64,000 nt of DNA from contig CAXIPT010000010.1 of the NCBI GenBank assembly GCA_964030475.1, positions 254,177 through 318,176 on the forward strand, in the 5' to 3' direction. Origin of the DNA: Tethya wilhelma. Lineage: Eukaryota; Porifera; Demospongiae; Tethyida; Tethyidae. A program made the position numbers and the translations under genes. Positions 34,312 to 48,200 of this stretch are shown here, in pieces (the first letter of the stretch is position 1; each line of letters begins with the position of its first letter). The notes beneath the pieces were generated by a model, which was not told the origin of the DNA, did no database searches, and saw only the letters and a list, made by a program, of their open reading frames with translations.

Positions 34312-34565
34312 GCTATCTAATAGATTCATATTGATGTTTTATTAAGTTATAGTATTACTGTACATCATTTCACACACATGAGTTTAATTGATTACATGCT
34401 AGAGTTAAATTATGCCATTATACAAGATAAGCTGCTATAATATTTTTTTTTTCTTCTACAAGTAGAGACAAGAGCTAAATGAGCCTTGTGAAGTAGTATT
34501 GAGTACATGCAGCAGTTTTATGAAATGCGAACTACTAGCTGTAGCTGCTATTGACCTATTGTAAT

Positions 34566-35068
34566 ACAAGTACAGTAAAAATTTCATAAAAATTACAGTG
34601 TAGGAATGGGCAGTGCGGTAAAAAGTAAGGAAACAAGGCATGTCGCAATTTCGGCACATGACTACTTCATTTTCATTTTTGATTCCTCATACATCCTGTC
34701 ATATGAAAATAAATATTGGTATGCTTCAAACAATGTTGTACTGCCCGGATAAAATAATGGTTTGAATTCATAGATCATGCATGCCAATCAGTATGCTGCA
34801 GAGTGTGCCACTTTATGGTCGGATTACTGACAGGGAGTGCCGATGGATTAATTCAGGTGTGGAACTTAACTGTTAGCTAGCTAAGTGGGGCAAAGTATAT
34901 AAGCAGGCAATCTAGGCAAAGTTGTTTTAGTTAATGCTCAATACTCTACTTGAGCATAAAAAAATGAAGTAGTCATGTGCCGAAATTGCGACATGCCTTG
35001 TTTCCTTACTTTTTACCGCACTGCCCATTCCTACACTGTAATTTTTATGAAATTTTTACTGTACTTGT
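34566..35068. mobile_element. Element with 108-bp near-perfect inverted arms
   Basis: The arms 34566-34673 and 34961-35068 are almost exact reverse complements, separated by about 287 bp. They include GGAATGGGCAGTGC and GGCATGTCGCAATTTCGGC. Fragments of the same family occur near 15975-16100, 35590-35650, 59545-59660 and 63775. Confidence 0.85.
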
Positions 35069-35404
35069 TCATTCACTTTTTTCAACACTAAAGTGAGGAG
35101 ACTATATCAGGGACTTAGTAAGTCCTTACAAAAAGCTTGAGTAGCAGTACTATTAGGCTAATGCGCATGCACATTAAATGCCACGTGGATAGATAACGAC
35201 CTTTGACCTCTACCTACAAAAGATGGCTGCATTGAAGTGTATGAATTTATATACTAAGTTTTTAAGCTTTCTAGCTCTTGTTTTAACACATTTGGGCAGA
35301 AAGCGAGTGTAAAAGGCACTAGTCCAGATGAGAACAAGTTGTTCTGTGTAGTCAAAACAAGCTCAACGTCTTTTGTTTCTCTGGAAATCGCTTTCAAGTA
35401 AGTC

Positions 35405-35432
35405 AGTTAGTAAGTAAGTAAGTAAGTAAGTG
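35405..35432. repeat. (TAAG)n microsatellite
   Basis: Six or seven TAAG units in otherwise unassigned DNA. Confidence 0.85.
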
Positions 35433-36557
35433 AGAACAAAATTGCGTGGGTGTAGCTTCTAACTAGCGCTCGCTACGAGTGCTTACGAAAGCTTCTGTGA
35501 GTTTTAGGCCATGCAAGCGTTTGTTAATCTGTCTGAGAGAGCTTCTGAGCAAGTTTGAAGGTTTAACTTTGTCTTGCTAGATTTTTATGGTGATAAACAT
35601 TTTGTATTGTGTCCAGGCTATGGGACAGTCGGCCCATTCCTACTATACGTACTACCCTACGTTTGATACAGTGTTAGCTAGCTATGGAAGCTATAAATGC
35701 TTTAGATGGTACTTCTTTGGAAAGTGAACTAATTGAAACAGCAATCTGTAAACTTAAGTAGAATGAATCTATACTCTCAAAGAAGTTTAATGACACTTAA
35801 AAATTGTAGCTATAGTTTACTCGTGCCAAAAGGGAGCGTGATAGTGATGTAAAATATCTGAGTGTGTACATACTTTAGATAGTTTTGATCGTCGAAAATG
35901 GTCGGGGTTAAGATTGAGTGGTATAATTATTGTACTACAGTGAGTCCAAGCGTAGATAAAGAAGGGGAGAGAGATTGGTAACGGGAGGTGTGGTCAGCCT
36001 CTCGCGTGATACTCTAGCATTACTTTTTTATGGATCCACGTGATGGCGGAAATTTTCTTTGAAGTGCAGGGACATTTCGCCTTAGCACAATAGCACAACA
36101 ACTCTTTTAACCAAAATGCTATTCTTTGGTAATGCTGGGCTTTATATGGAATGGAATGTTGTCTGTATGTGAAGTTACCATGTGCCACTATGAAACAACG
36201 AAAGTAAATGCTGTGTTATTGCTAAAGTATAAACTTCTGTAAAATTTACTATAATATACCTCTATCTCTGTATAAAATGAATCCTGTTGTGTTTTTATAG
36301 TTTTAGTGTGTATACATCTCTCTAATTATTGTATGGTGCATTGAAAGCTGGAGTTTGTATGTTAATTTGTCACAAAAATATTCATGTATAGTACTTGTTA
36401 TGGCAACCATTCATCCCTGTGTAGCACAAATAGTTTGAGATGTTGATTCCGGGGTTTATATCATGCCAAATGCATTGTTTTACCATCGTATGCACTCAAG
36501 CATTTGTGTAGATATGCCTCATACATAGTCTTTGGTTCCACGATCATTAGGACAAGG

Positions 36558-36653
36558 TAGCCTCGTTTCCAGGCTCCTCCCAGCTCTTCAAGTTACACGT
36601 TGAATTCTTAGACTGTGTAACACTAAAAGAGGGTGTGGCCTGGTACAAGGCTA
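36558..36653. mobile_element. Internally deleted copy of the TAGCCTCG MULE-type MITE
   Basis: TAGCCTCGTTTCCAGGCTCC at one end and GTGGCCTGGTACAAGGCTA at the other, 96 bp; clear kin of 4128-4630 but without a visible target duplication. Confidence 0.6.
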
Positions 36654-37002
36654 TGGATAAGGAGATAAAGAAGCAACGATGATTCAGTAGCAGCAATCAG
36701 CCCTCAGCAACCATCATGATTTGAGTATAGGCAGCCAATTATCAATATTTTTTGGACACTTGTCACTAGTTTCTGAACTGTCTTTACCAAATAAACAGCT
36801 ATGCTCTGCTATGTAGTCAGATAAAACACCATCTGTATTATGCATTATGTAATCCGTAACATGCCTCGTATTGACCACACATCCCGTTTCCACCCCCCAC
36901 CCCTCCCCCCTTGTATCTACTGTCCAAGCAAACACTTAATGTTGGTTTCTTTATAATGCTGTTAATGATAATTACTGTACTTTTGAAAGGCTTAACATGG
37001 TA

Positions 37003-37055
37003 CAGTGTTTCCCTCAGCAACTCCCCCACTTTACTTTTGTCCTGGAGGAAACACT
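37003..37055. mobile_element. Very short derivative of the CAGTGTTTCC MITE
   Basis: CAGTGTTTCC and GGAAACACTG ends with the same CCCCACTTTACTTTTG.CCTGG interior as the element at 23861, only 53 bp long. Confidence 0.65.
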
Positions 37056-37210
37056 GTCACAGTGGTAGTACATACAGTAAAGTATTCCTTATCTCTATAT
37101 AATAGGATGCATAAAATGTACTTGGCAAGTATGACACTTCTGATGTCATATTCGCTTGACAACTTGATCAATTTTAAGGTTATAATATATATATCTTATT
37201 GTAACACTAA

Positions 37211-37834
37211 AGCCCCGTCACGCACCAATCCGGATTACTATAAACCGGTTTAGAATGTGCATTGGGAGCGTTTACACACGTTATTGCAATCTAGCTTGGA
37301 CCTTTGCAGTGTAAACGCAAAACCTGAATTAAAGCCAGATAAATGGTGTGCGTTAATTAGAGTGAAAATTTTAGCGAGTAGAAAAAAATAGTTTTAGCAA
37401 GCTCAAAATGCTACAGTTTATGCTAAAACAGATACATTTTTGTAGCACTACTTTCCTTTTACTCCTCGAGTGTTATTTGCGACAGAACCTTCCTTCTTTT
37501 TGGTGTTCTTGGATTGCAGCCTCTTTTCAGGTAAAAAAAACACAGCGCTAAAATTTCAGTATAATTTTACATACTTTTACAACTCATAGCTACGCAAACA
37601 ACATTATTTTGCCGGCCATTAATCGCTAGCTAGCTCTAATCCACTTCTCAAGCCGGCTCAAGCGTTTACACGTAGCTTAATCTGGATTCAAACCATTTTA
37701 AACCACCTCCCTGAGGTGGATTAGCTAAACCGGTTTAAAATCAGTTTCAAGTCGGTTTAGGTGTGTTTACACGTAATCCAGTTTAATTTTAAGCCGCCTT
37801 CAAGCCGGTTAAGGAGCCTCGTGTAAACGGGGCT
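37211..37834. mobile_element. PIF/Harbinger-like MITE
   Basis: Ends AGCCCCGT and ACGGGGCT flanked by TAA on both sides; the interior is full of AAACCGGTTTA-like words and GTTTACAC. A 3-bp TAA target fits PIF/Harbinger. 624 bp. Confidence 0.7.
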
Positions 37835-38178
37835 TAAGTGCAGAGGTCAAAATAACAGCCAGTCATCAGTCATTTACTGTGCATTTAATCAAATTGACCA
37901 CTTATAACAACTTATGCAAGGACACTTTAACAAGACAAAAAAGGCACTAAAATTGACATTGTGGTTCATGGCTTGTAACAGTCACTTGTATGTGTCTCTC
38001 TGTAAACACTATATAGTAGTCTAAATGTGGTCAGCTTAAATGGCCACTACTTTAGTAAAATGCCCACACAAAATTAGGTTTGTATTGACGTTTTGAAGTG
38101 CACTCTAGAAAAATTATTTTGCCTCTGTAAGTGGACATGGTAACAGCTGAAAATGGTTTCATTCCTTCCTTGTTTTAC

Positions 38179-38259
38179 CTCAAGTAATTGATCCTTTTCT
38201 GAAACTGCAGGTGGCCTATCATGATTTATTGTACCTCGTTCTTCTTCTATATCAGACAT
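38179..38259 (-). CDS. Orphan candidate first exon
   Basis: ATG followed by 27 codons (MSDIEEERGTINHDR...QLLE) ending at a GTAAAA donor. DNA just upstream (about 38310-38630) resembles the region upstream of the large ankyrin gene (about 52930-53190): both contain GCTTGTCATTTGTT.GGTCAAAG and TATGCTTGTGTCAAC. No following exon is visible, so this may be the remnant of a lost gene driven by a related promoter. Confidence 0.35.
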
Positions 38260-39102
38260 TGTCACATTGAATTGATCTCAAACACTTGAACAGAATATTG
38301 TGCTCCTGTAATACTACTCAAGAAGCACAGCTTGTCATTTGTTAGGTCAAAGTTTTCACAATTGACAGACTCAAACTATAGCTGCACTCTCAGTAATACT
38401 TGACACACTCGATCTAACCCTTATTTTTGATGGCAGTGAGAGCAACTCAACTTTCTCTATAGCCCAGCTTAACTTGCGTATGCTTGTGTCAACAATCACT
38501 TGACTAGCTACTCATGTCATGTGAAGCTAGTATATGTATGTAAAATATACACATTCATTATATTCAATATAGATGATAGTGGTGATATTTGTAGTGGTTG
38601 TGATTTCATTGTTGTTAATACCATTATGTTGCTACAACATACATCATTCAATCACAATGCCGGCAGTACAACCCCTATCTTGTGGCTGATGTCTGGTATA
38701 TTTAATAGCCACACCAATCTTGATACTTTCCTATTTCAATTTGTAAAATTTTGTTTTCATAATTATGCGTACATATAGCAATTAGCTAACTGATGTTATG
38801 TAGACACAAAAGTTCAATGGAAAAATCTTGAGATCTAGGTGGCATTTAAACTCAAGTCTTTTGAATTCTAGTCGAATCCTGTCATATTATTACAGCAATG
38901 AAATTAATTTTGGCATTGACAGCAATGAAATTATACATTATATATTGGGTATATCATACATACGTGTATACACTTTAATAGATACATGTTACTGTAGCTT
39001 TACATGACATTTGTCACATGTATATGTACAACAGTTACTGTATATTTAACAACCATTGGTACTAATCTTAGTTTTTGCTGCATTAAGGACTCTGGAAAGG
39101 AG
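38260..39102. other. Intergenic with promoter-like region related to the large ankyrin gene
   Basis: 38310-38630 resembles 52930-53190 in ordered blocks; the remainder is AT-rich and unassigned. Confidence 0.55.
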
Positions 39103-39950
39103 TTAAAGGAACTGTGTGACTATATAAGCAGTGTTTTGTTACTAAAAATAAAATTTGTGACATTTTTTGCCGTTTTGTGACGTTTTTTGCTTATATGTCG
39201 TACCAATTCCGGCAACGTTTTGCATCCTACTCCATATATTGCACATTTGCTGTTACTCGCGTAATTGGGGCGAGCCTGAGCGAGCCCCAGTGGAACAGTG
39301 AAACATTGTGAGGAAGTGTAATGCCTGCACGACGTTGACCAAACCGGAAATAGCTAAGCTGCTCGAATAACACAAAAGCCAAAAAATTTATAAAGATCCG
39401 GGCCTCAGACTTACGGTATTTCTATTTACACGCGCACGCAAAATTGAAAAACAAAGAGCAAGAGCTCTGAGCTGGACGCGCGCACTTACACATCGAAAAG
39501 TCTTCAAGTTTATCAGCACTGCCACGTATACAGTCAGCTCAGCCTAGCTATAGCTAGTTGCTCATTTCTTCACAGACACAACCTTGTTCCCAGCTGAATG
39601 GACAGCTACACTGTACACACTGACAGCCAGATTCAGTGGTACCAGCCTGCTTGTCAGTTAGTAACCTCCAAAATCATTTCAATAAGTTTGCCCATAGATA
39701 TTAGGTTTGTTATAACTGGAGTAGATAATCATGCGTTTGTTTATCTACTTATAGCATGGTCTTGTAAATGAAGATCCTTCGCTCAGGCTCGCCCAACAAT
39801 GTTTCCATCTGACTAGTAGTACTACATGGTCAGCTGTTATTACAAGCCTAAGTAGCTTGCTAATGGGCACTTAAAACTGTAAGGTTTCAGGTCATGTTCA
39901 TTAATTTTATGATAACAAACATCGCTTATATAGTGACACAGTTCCTTTAA
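39103..39950. mobile_element. Non-autonomous DNA transposon with TTAA at both ends
   Basis: Inverted ends TTAAAGGAACTGTGTGACTA and TAGTGACACAGTTCCTTTAA, the similarity reaching about 38 bp inward. Terminal TTAA on both sides suggests a piggyBac-type target. 848 bp, no coding sequence. Confidence 0.75.
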
Positions 39951-39983
39951 GTATATATAATATATTACACTATATATAATTAT

Positions 39984-42900
39984 GTCTAATGCACAAAAAC
40001 AACAACAACAAAAGCAATATATAAGTAAATCTATTTGGTTGTAGGCACATGTTGACTAAGTCCCCTTAATTTATGTGTCATCTCTATCTATGGTGCATGT
40101 GTCTCTTTTGATTGTAGTATCTACATGTAGTGTTTGAATTGATTCAGCTAGCACATGTTCATTCACTGCTGGTGATCTCAAAGCCTCCACCAGATCACTC
40201 CACCTTGGTTTAGTCTTCAGCCACTGTTTCAACATTTCAGTGAAGCATCTGTTGACATTGCCACGATTCTCCTCTTGTATTATGTCAAGTGACAAGGGAT
40301 CGATGTCCAATTGTACACCAATGATCTGCCATTGTAGGCGAGCATCCCATATCTCATTCTTAACAGTGCGTAGATCAGCTCTACTGAGTTTACCTACATT
40401 ATGAGAACAGATCTATGTGTGTCACTGTGCTTGTAATGATATCAAATCTATACTTGTATGTACCTTCAGTGTCAGCTGTTTGAGCTAAGTCACCTTCCTG
40501 AGTTGAGTCATGGTGTGAAAGTGGTATAATAGGGCTGCCTGCTAAATCCTGTATGTGTATGCAAGTGTAATTGTGTGCTATAAGTGAATAGTATTTTGAT
40601 ACTATTCACTAGTAATCATAGTTTATTCTAGCGAATCCACACTGTAATGCCCACAATGTTTTTTTCCAATATTATGCCAACTTACAAAGAGATTCCTTCC
40701 ACCAAACACACTGATTTCATTCAACTTGTCCCTCAGACACTGGTATGTCCCATCACAGCTATCTCTCCATGAATGCAGCACACTCTCTTCACTGTCATCA
40801 TCTTCACTAGATTCTGAATCAGAGTTTATTGTTTCTACTGATTCTTTAAAATGCTCTACTATTATTGTATTATGCTTCCTAAGAGATTTCTCAACTTGAG
40901 ACACAAAACGATCATTCATTTGCTCTTCTAACCTTTCTTCATCAAATATTCTTAGCAACATTGATGGTTTGAAGTTAGCGTAGGGTTCCAAAGATAGTAG
41001 TTTGTTCAGAGGAATGGACTTGCCCTTATTTGTAACGGTTGATGGTTTTCCATTTACAATACTTTCTGCAACTTCTTTCAAACTGACCGGGTCTAGTTCT
41101 TTAGTTGGAATCAGTGGATATTTGACAACTTCGAAAGGATCGATAAATGACTCTACAGGGACTACATTGCTGCAGAATGTTTCAGCTGCTTGAAAAACTT
41201 TGTTTATTACCTTAGAATGAAGTTGGAGGCATGCTATTGTGGTTTCCTGACTGCGCATCCGAATAACAACTGTTCTACTGGTGTCCAGTAACTCCACCAG
41301 TGTCTCCACTCCATCTCTGTTTCCCCAGTAGATACCATTCTTCCAAATTGAACACTTTCGCTGCAGTGCTGGATGGTCAGCATCAGATGATGTGGATTGT
41401 TGATTGTGAGGAAAGGCAAAAGTGAAGGCCATTCTAAGGAGAAGAATATGAAGAAATTGTGTTGTGAAAAAATCTTCCATTCTTGAGCACTGTAGCATCC
41501 ATCCAAAGTGGAAACCATAGTCTTGTCTTTGCTCCCACACGTGACTTGGAGCACTCAAGCTGACTAGGCCAGGGAAGAAAAAATGACGAGTGGTTTTTGG
41601 TTTAGTTTCATTGTCACTTTTCTGGTCAGATGAGGTCTTGGTACTCTCGTCTATCATTTTGATGATTTCATTATCGTGAATTTCTTGACAAAATTCCATG
41701 TGACTTAGAAAACCTATCAACATTCCTGAATCATAGTCAAATCGGTTGCTTATATTAGTCAGAGGCACCACTCCAGTGCTGCTTGACAGCTGACAGTGTT
41801 CTTTGAAATCCTTTGGTGCAAATATTGTCCCTGTAACATGAGAAAGAAGTGTCATTTTATCGATTATGACCCAGCTATTCTCTTCAGAAGTGGAGTTTGG
41901 TAGGTACAGAATGTGTCCTCTGTCATTTAGCTCTTTGCAGATAGCATCTAGATCTTTTGGCGTATTTGGCAAAAATGAAGATGCTTCATCTTTGCTTTCT
42001 TTCTTGATCTCCTCTTGAATTTGATGTAACTGAACAGCTACAGAATGTTTGAAGTGTTCAATGAGATAGACAAAGAATAAGTGTGTGTTAAAGCCAATCA
42101 GCTTCTGAATTCGTAAAACGTCAGAGCTTTTTTTTATACATTGACGTAGCTCAGACATTCCTTTAGATTGGTAGAATTGGCAGTCCATTGTCACCAACCC
42201 ATTGAAAGTATAGTAACTGCTCTTGAGCAGTGGTTTGATTATTTCCAGTTTCTTCTTGAGGTCTTTTCCTTGAGACTTCACAATATCAGCATGGCTTCCA
42301 ACTACAATGATGTGAGGTTTATTGTCGACTGATGTACACTGGCTCTTCAGAAATGACAGCCAGTACGATACAGTATGTCTGATGTCTTGTTCATCCTTGC
42401 TTATGTCTACTACAAGTAAGAATATTGGAGGCGATAACTGGATAGAATTTTGTAGCAGAGCTGCATGACTACCATAAAACTCCCTATGACCAGCAAAGTC
42501 GAACAGAGTTACATGACCACAAAGTTTACTCTTAAAATCGTGAGGAATTACTCCTGCAGTCTTCTCTTCTACTTTGGTGACTTTCTTTGACACTAGTGCT
42601 CGTTGGAGGAGAGATGTCTCCTTTTGAAGAGCTGCAGTTAGAGTGGTCTTTCCCGCTGAGGGATTGCCAACTATGAAAACTTTGATTGGAGGTTGAATCG
42701 GCTCTTTCATCCCCTTATCTATACCAAATGACTTATAAATATCTTTTGTGTTGGCACCGTTGCATATTAGTTCATGGATTATCTCTGGATCAGAAGTCGT
42801 TCCACTTGGAGGAATTCCAAAACTGTTTTCAATATTAGGATCACACTTTGCCACTTGTAAGAGCACTTTTATGATGGAGATGTATCCGTGTTGACATGCA

Positions 42901-44585
42901 ATGTGGAGTGGTGTGTTTCCTTTATTGTTCTGGACATTAGGGTTGCACCTTGTTGTTGATTCAGTAACAAGAGTCTTAACTATTGTATCTGAACCCCTAT
43001 CACATGCTATATGAAGTGCAGTGTTCCCATCGGGATCTGCAATGTCTGGGTTGCATTCTTTTCTGTGAACGAGTGAGCCCACAATGGCTGTGTGATTCCT
43101 GTCACATGCCAAGTGTAGTGGAGTGTTTCCATATTTATTGACTGAGTTTACATTGCAGTCTACAACTGTTAGAATAATTTCCACCATATCCTGAAGATCT
43201 CTATAGCAGGCAAGGTGTAGACCTGTATTATTGTCTTTGTTTCGTCGATTGATACCATTGTGTGGTATTTTATCTGCTGCAGTGGCACCTTGCTGATCTT
43301 CTTCTGTGGGTCCATTTGTATAAGTTTTAGAGTATAGTATTTTTGTAATAATACTAGCAATTTCATGTAAAGGACTTTTTCCGTGCTTGTTGATCAGAGT
43401 AACATCACAATTCAATTTGGTGATTAGGAGTCGTATCACACTCACTTGTTCACATTGACATGCATAATGCAAGGGAGTGTTTCCTTCACAATTAGCCAGA
43501 TTAGGATTGATACCCGTTTGAGCACCGAGAAACTTCACTACCTCCACTCCTTTTGTTTTACAAGCAATGTGCAGTGGTGTGTCTCCATCATTGTTAACCA
43601 GATTAGGATCGCAACCTACTTGAGTAACAAGGTATTTCACCAATTCTACATCTTCAGTTTCACAAGCAATATGCAAGGGTGTGTCCCTGTTATTGTTGGC
43701 TAAGTGAGGATTACCGTTTCCTTTCTCAATAAGAATGTGGAGAGTGTCTAAGCTAGATGCTCCCCCCTTGCATGCTAGGTGGAGAGCTGTATAGCCATTT
43801 TTGTTTGGTGTATCTGCCTTGCAGTTTGATTTGTCGAGTAGGAATTCAACAGTTTCTGGCCTACCCCCAAGACTCGCCATGTGCAGTGAATTGTTACCAT
43901 CACTGTTGAGATCCTCTGGTTTGCATTTTAGAGCTTCCATAAGATGTTTCACAGATTGTAATTCCTCAGTCTTACATGCTATATGCAACACAGAATTTCC
44001 GTTCCGATTCCATACATTAGGATCACAGTGTAAACTATTTATTAGGTAAGATGCTAATTCAAACTCTTTTGAATTCACAGCCCAGTGGAGCACAGAGTTT
44101 CCTTGATCTAGTAAACTAAAGTCACAGTTTGTGTTTTCGACCAAATAAGCTGCAGCCTCCAGATCTCCTTTCTTACACGCCAGCCACACTCCACTGTTGA
44201 ATATACTAGGCTCCCTATCTTTGACATTCTTTGCCAAGAAAATCACTACATCTAAATGATTGTTATTACTTGCTATATATACAGGTCCATTGGTTTTTGA
44301 ATTGTGAGCAGTTCTTTCAAATCTGAAATCGTATTTTTGGCTCTTTACAAGAGTCCCCACTATATTCACATTTCCCTTTTCACAAGCTAGATCTAGCACA
44401 GTGCGGTGAAATCTATCTCCTATTGTTGGATCAAAATTATAATGTTTTACTAGGATTTCCACTATGTCAGCAAATCCATGTAAGCACGCTACATGTAGTG
44501 GAGTGAATCTGTATTCAGTATTGTCTGTAGTATTTATTCCACATTCTTCAAGAGTGGCCAAGTATCTAACTACATCAGTTTTACC
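39984..44585. repeat. Segmental duplication of the ankyrin-ROC gene, copy 1
   Basis: Matches 44796-50121 over the 3' flank, Death exon, middle exon and the long exon back to the start of the second ankyrin block. The intron before the middle exon is 137 nt here but 806 nt in the other copy. Confidence 0.92.
40071..44585 (-). CDS. Ankyrin-ROC-COR-Death protein, 5'-truncated copy
   Basis: Exons 40686 to about 44585 (ankyrin repeats, ROC GTPase, COR), 40464-40548 (DLAGSPIIPL..., 85 nt) and 40071-40393 (Death domain and stop). The donor for the first is GTAAGT inside the long frame (after GRNLF), and all phases fit. It is nearly identical to the right-hand copy from the second ankyrin block onward, but homology stops abruptly at 44585 and an in-frame TGA lies a few codons upstream, so the N-terminal half is missing. 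The ROC P-loop (GNPSAGKT), DFAGHREF and VGSHAD motifs are intact. There is no ATG at the 5' end of the open frame (it opens at ATC, with a TTG nearby), so a real product would need a downstream Met or an unseen 5' exon. Gene or recent pseudogene cannot be decided here. Confidence 0.75.
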
Positions 44586-44795
44586 TATGATTCATACAAG
44601 GCCTGTCTTGTAGCTGTATTTATTAGCCATACCCACCGTGAAGTTTACGTAATTTAGTACATATTATACTAACTGATTTCCACACACACTTATAGAACTA
44701 GTATAGTTTGACAACATTCATATTCCAAAAACTGATATTTTGTACCTTATAGTTACAGTTGAACTGTAGTACATACTCTAGAATAGGGTTAACTC

Positions 44796-45227
44796 GTAAT
44801 GCACAAAAAATGCAACAACAAAAAAGTGAATTTACCCGTTTGTAGGCATGTATTAACTAATTTTCCTGAGTCTCTTTGTCATCTCTATCTAAGGTGCATG
44901 TGTTTCCTTCGATTGTAGTATCTACATGTAGTGTTTGAATTGTTTCAGCTAACACATGTTCATTCACTGCTGGTGATCTCAAAGCCTCCACCAGATCACT
45001 CCACTGTGGTTTAGTCTTCAGCCACTGTTTCAACATTTCAGTGAAGCATCTGTTGACATTGCCACGATTCTCCTCTTGTATTATGTCTAGTGACAAGGGA
45101 TCGATGTCCAATTGTACACCAATGATCTGCCATTGTAGGCGAGCATCCCATATCTCATTCTTAACAGTGCGTAGATCAGCTCTACTGAGTTTATCTACAA
45201 TAAGACAACAGGGTTGTGTGTGTGTGT

Positions 45228-45258
<31 letters not shown>

Positions 45259-48200
45259 GGTGTGTGTGTGTGTGTGTGTGTGTGCGCCCGCGTGTGCATG
45301 CGTGTAATGATTTCAATTTGATGTATGTACCTTCAGTATTAGCTGCTGGAGCTAAGTAATCTTCCTGGGTTGAGCTATTCTGTGCAGGTGGTTTAGTAGG
45401 GTAGTCTGCTAACTCCTGTTCATGTGTGCATGTGTAGGTGTATATCCCATAGGTTGTGCTATGAATATATTCCATGCTATATATGAATAATATTAAAGCA
45501 GTAGGCTTGCTAGCTGTATGCTAGCTAGTCGTTTACAGGCTAGTAAAGTTCGCTACTATATATCGTTTACAAATCAGTTTGAAAGTGAGAAACCTCGATT
45601 ATCAGAAGAGCGCTGGATTGAAGCATGGTTTTTTGAAATTTGACTATAGCTACTCTAGGCTAGTATGATACAAGCAACTATAAATCTGTAGTTATCTAGC
45701 TATGGAGTCTTTTGGCAGGCTAGCGAGACTAGCTGGAGCTTTCTTTGTTCAAAAAAAGCAGCCAGAAATTTGAAAATTCACCATTGAACAAACAAAATGG
45801 CAACAGGATTTTTCAAAATTTGTCTGTGTCCATCGCCGAGTCTTATATCAACTATAGCTTGACTCCAGTGTTGTGAGTATTCTTGTATCTATATACTACT
45901 GTAGCAGTTTGGTAGCTAGCTATATAGCTAGAGAATATATACCAGTAGTGCTGTACTCTTAAGTAATCGCAGTACACAAACCACATGCAGTACAATATCA
46001 GTGATATACGCCCTGACCACAGTGCAATATCATATATATGCACTGTCGGCACTTTGATCCACGTCACAAGTGGGCTACAATTCTTATTATGACCTGTATA
46101 CACTTGATACATATGTTATGTGTGTGATACATGATAAAATTCATAGTTTATTGTATAACAAAGCGCAAGATTTCACAAAGTCTATGCCCACAATGTTGTT
46201 TCCAATATTGTGCCAACTTACAAAGAGATTCCTTCTACCAAACACACTGATTTCATTCAACTTGTCCCTCAGACATTGGTATGTCCCATCACAGCTATCT
46301 CTCCATGAATGCAGCACACTCTCTTCACTGTCATCATCTTCACTAGATTCCGAATCAGAGTTTACTGTTTCTACTGATCCTTCAAAATGCTCTACTATTA
46401 TCGTATTATGCTTCCTAAGAGATTTCTCAACTTGAGACACAAAACGATCGTTCATTTTTTCTTCTAACCTTTCTTCATCAAATATTCTTTGCAACATTGA
46501 TGGTTTGAAGTTAGCGTAGGGTTCCAAAGAGAGTAGTTTGATCAGAGGAATGGACTTGCCCTTATTTGTAACGGTTGATGGTTTTCCATTTACAATACTT
46601 TCTGCAACTTCTTTCAAACTGACCGGGTCTAGTTCTGTAGTTGGAATCAGTGGATATTTGACAACTTCAAAAGGATCGATAAATGACTCTACAGGGACTA
46701 CATTGCTGCAGAATGTTTCAGCTGCTTGAAAAACTTTGTTTATTACCTTAGAACGAAGTTGGAGGCATGCTAGTGTGGTTTCCTGACTGCGCATTAGAAT
46801 AACAACTGTTCTACTGGTGTCCAGTAACTCCACCAGTGTCTCCACTCCATCTCTGTTTCCCCAGTAGATACCATTCTTCCAAATTGAGCACTTTCGCTGC
46901 AGTGCTGGATGGTCAGCATCAGATGATGTGGATTGTTGATTGTGAGGAAAGGCAAAAGTGAAGGCCATTCTAAGGAGAAGAATATGAAGAAATTGTGTTG
47001 TGAAAAAATCTTCCATTCTTGAGCACTGTAGCATCCATCCAAAGTGGAAACCATAGTCTTGTCTTTGCTCCCACACGTGACTTGGAGCACTCAAGCTGAC
47101 TAGGCCAGGGAAGAAAAAATGACGAGTGGTTTTTGGTTTAGTTTCATTGTCACTTTTCTGGTCAGATGAGGTCTTGGTACTCTCGTCTATCATTTTGATG
47201 ATTTCATTATCGTGAATTTCTTGACAAAATTCCATGTGACTTAGAAAACCTATCAACATTCCTGAATCATAGTCAAATCGGTTGCTTATATTAGTCAGAG
47301 GCACCACTCCAGTGCTGCTTGACAGCTGACAGTGTTCTTTGAAATCCTTTGGTGCAAATATTGTCCCTGTAACATGAGAAAGAAGTGTCATTTTATCGAT
47401 TATGACCCAGCTATTCTCTTCAGAAGTGGAGTTTGGTAGGTACAGAATGTGTCCTCTGTCATTTAGCTCTTTGCAGATAGCATCTAGATCTTTTGGCGTA
47501 TTTGGCAAAAATGAAGATGCTTCATCTTTGCTTTCTTTCTTGATCTCCTCTTGAATTTGATGTAACTGAACAGCTACAGAATGTTTGAAGTGTTCAATGA
47601 GATAGACAAAGAATAAGTGTGTGTTAAAGCCAATCAGCTTCTGAATTCGTAAAACGTCAGAGCTTTTTTTTATACATTGACGTAGCTCAGACATTCCTTT
47701 AGATTGGTAGAATTGGCAGTCCATTGTCACCAACCCATTGAAAGTATAGTAACTGCTCTTGAGCAGTGGTTTGATTATTTCCAGTTTCTTCTTGAGGTCT
47801 TTTCCTTGAGACTTCACAATATCAGCATGGCTTCCAACTACAATGATGTGAGGTTTATTGTCGACTGATGTACACTGGCTCTTCAGAAATGACAGCCAGT
47901 ACGATACAGTATGTCTGATGTCTTGTTCATCCTTGCTTATGTCTACTACAAGTAAGAATATTGGAGGCGATAACTGGATAGAATTTTGTAGCAGAGCTGC
48001 ATGACTACCATAAAACTCCCTATGACCAGCAAAGTCGAACAGAGTTACATGACCACAAAGTTTACTCTTAAAATCGTGAGGAATTACTCCTGCAGTCTTC
48101 TCTTCTACTTTGGTGACTTTCTTTGACACTAGTGCTCGTTGGAGGAGAGATGTCTCCTTTTGAAGAGCTGCAGTTAGAGTGGTCTTTCCCGCTGAGGGAT

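Larger units (their letters stand above)
35069..37002. other. Intergenic, unassigned
   Basis: Apart from the TAAG run and the MITE at 36558-36653, I see no gene, RNA or repeat that I can name. The open frames here are short and show no domain-like sequence. Confidence 0.6.

Noticed and set aside
45041..45307. Open frame with a long Val-Cys repeat
   Set aside because: Antisense to the Death exon, then translation of the GT microsatellite.
46141..46221. C-terminal tail of the long ankyrin frame (to the stop at 46141)
   Set aside because: Follows a GTAAGT donor; the corresponding tail in the other copy is different, while the spliced exons agree.
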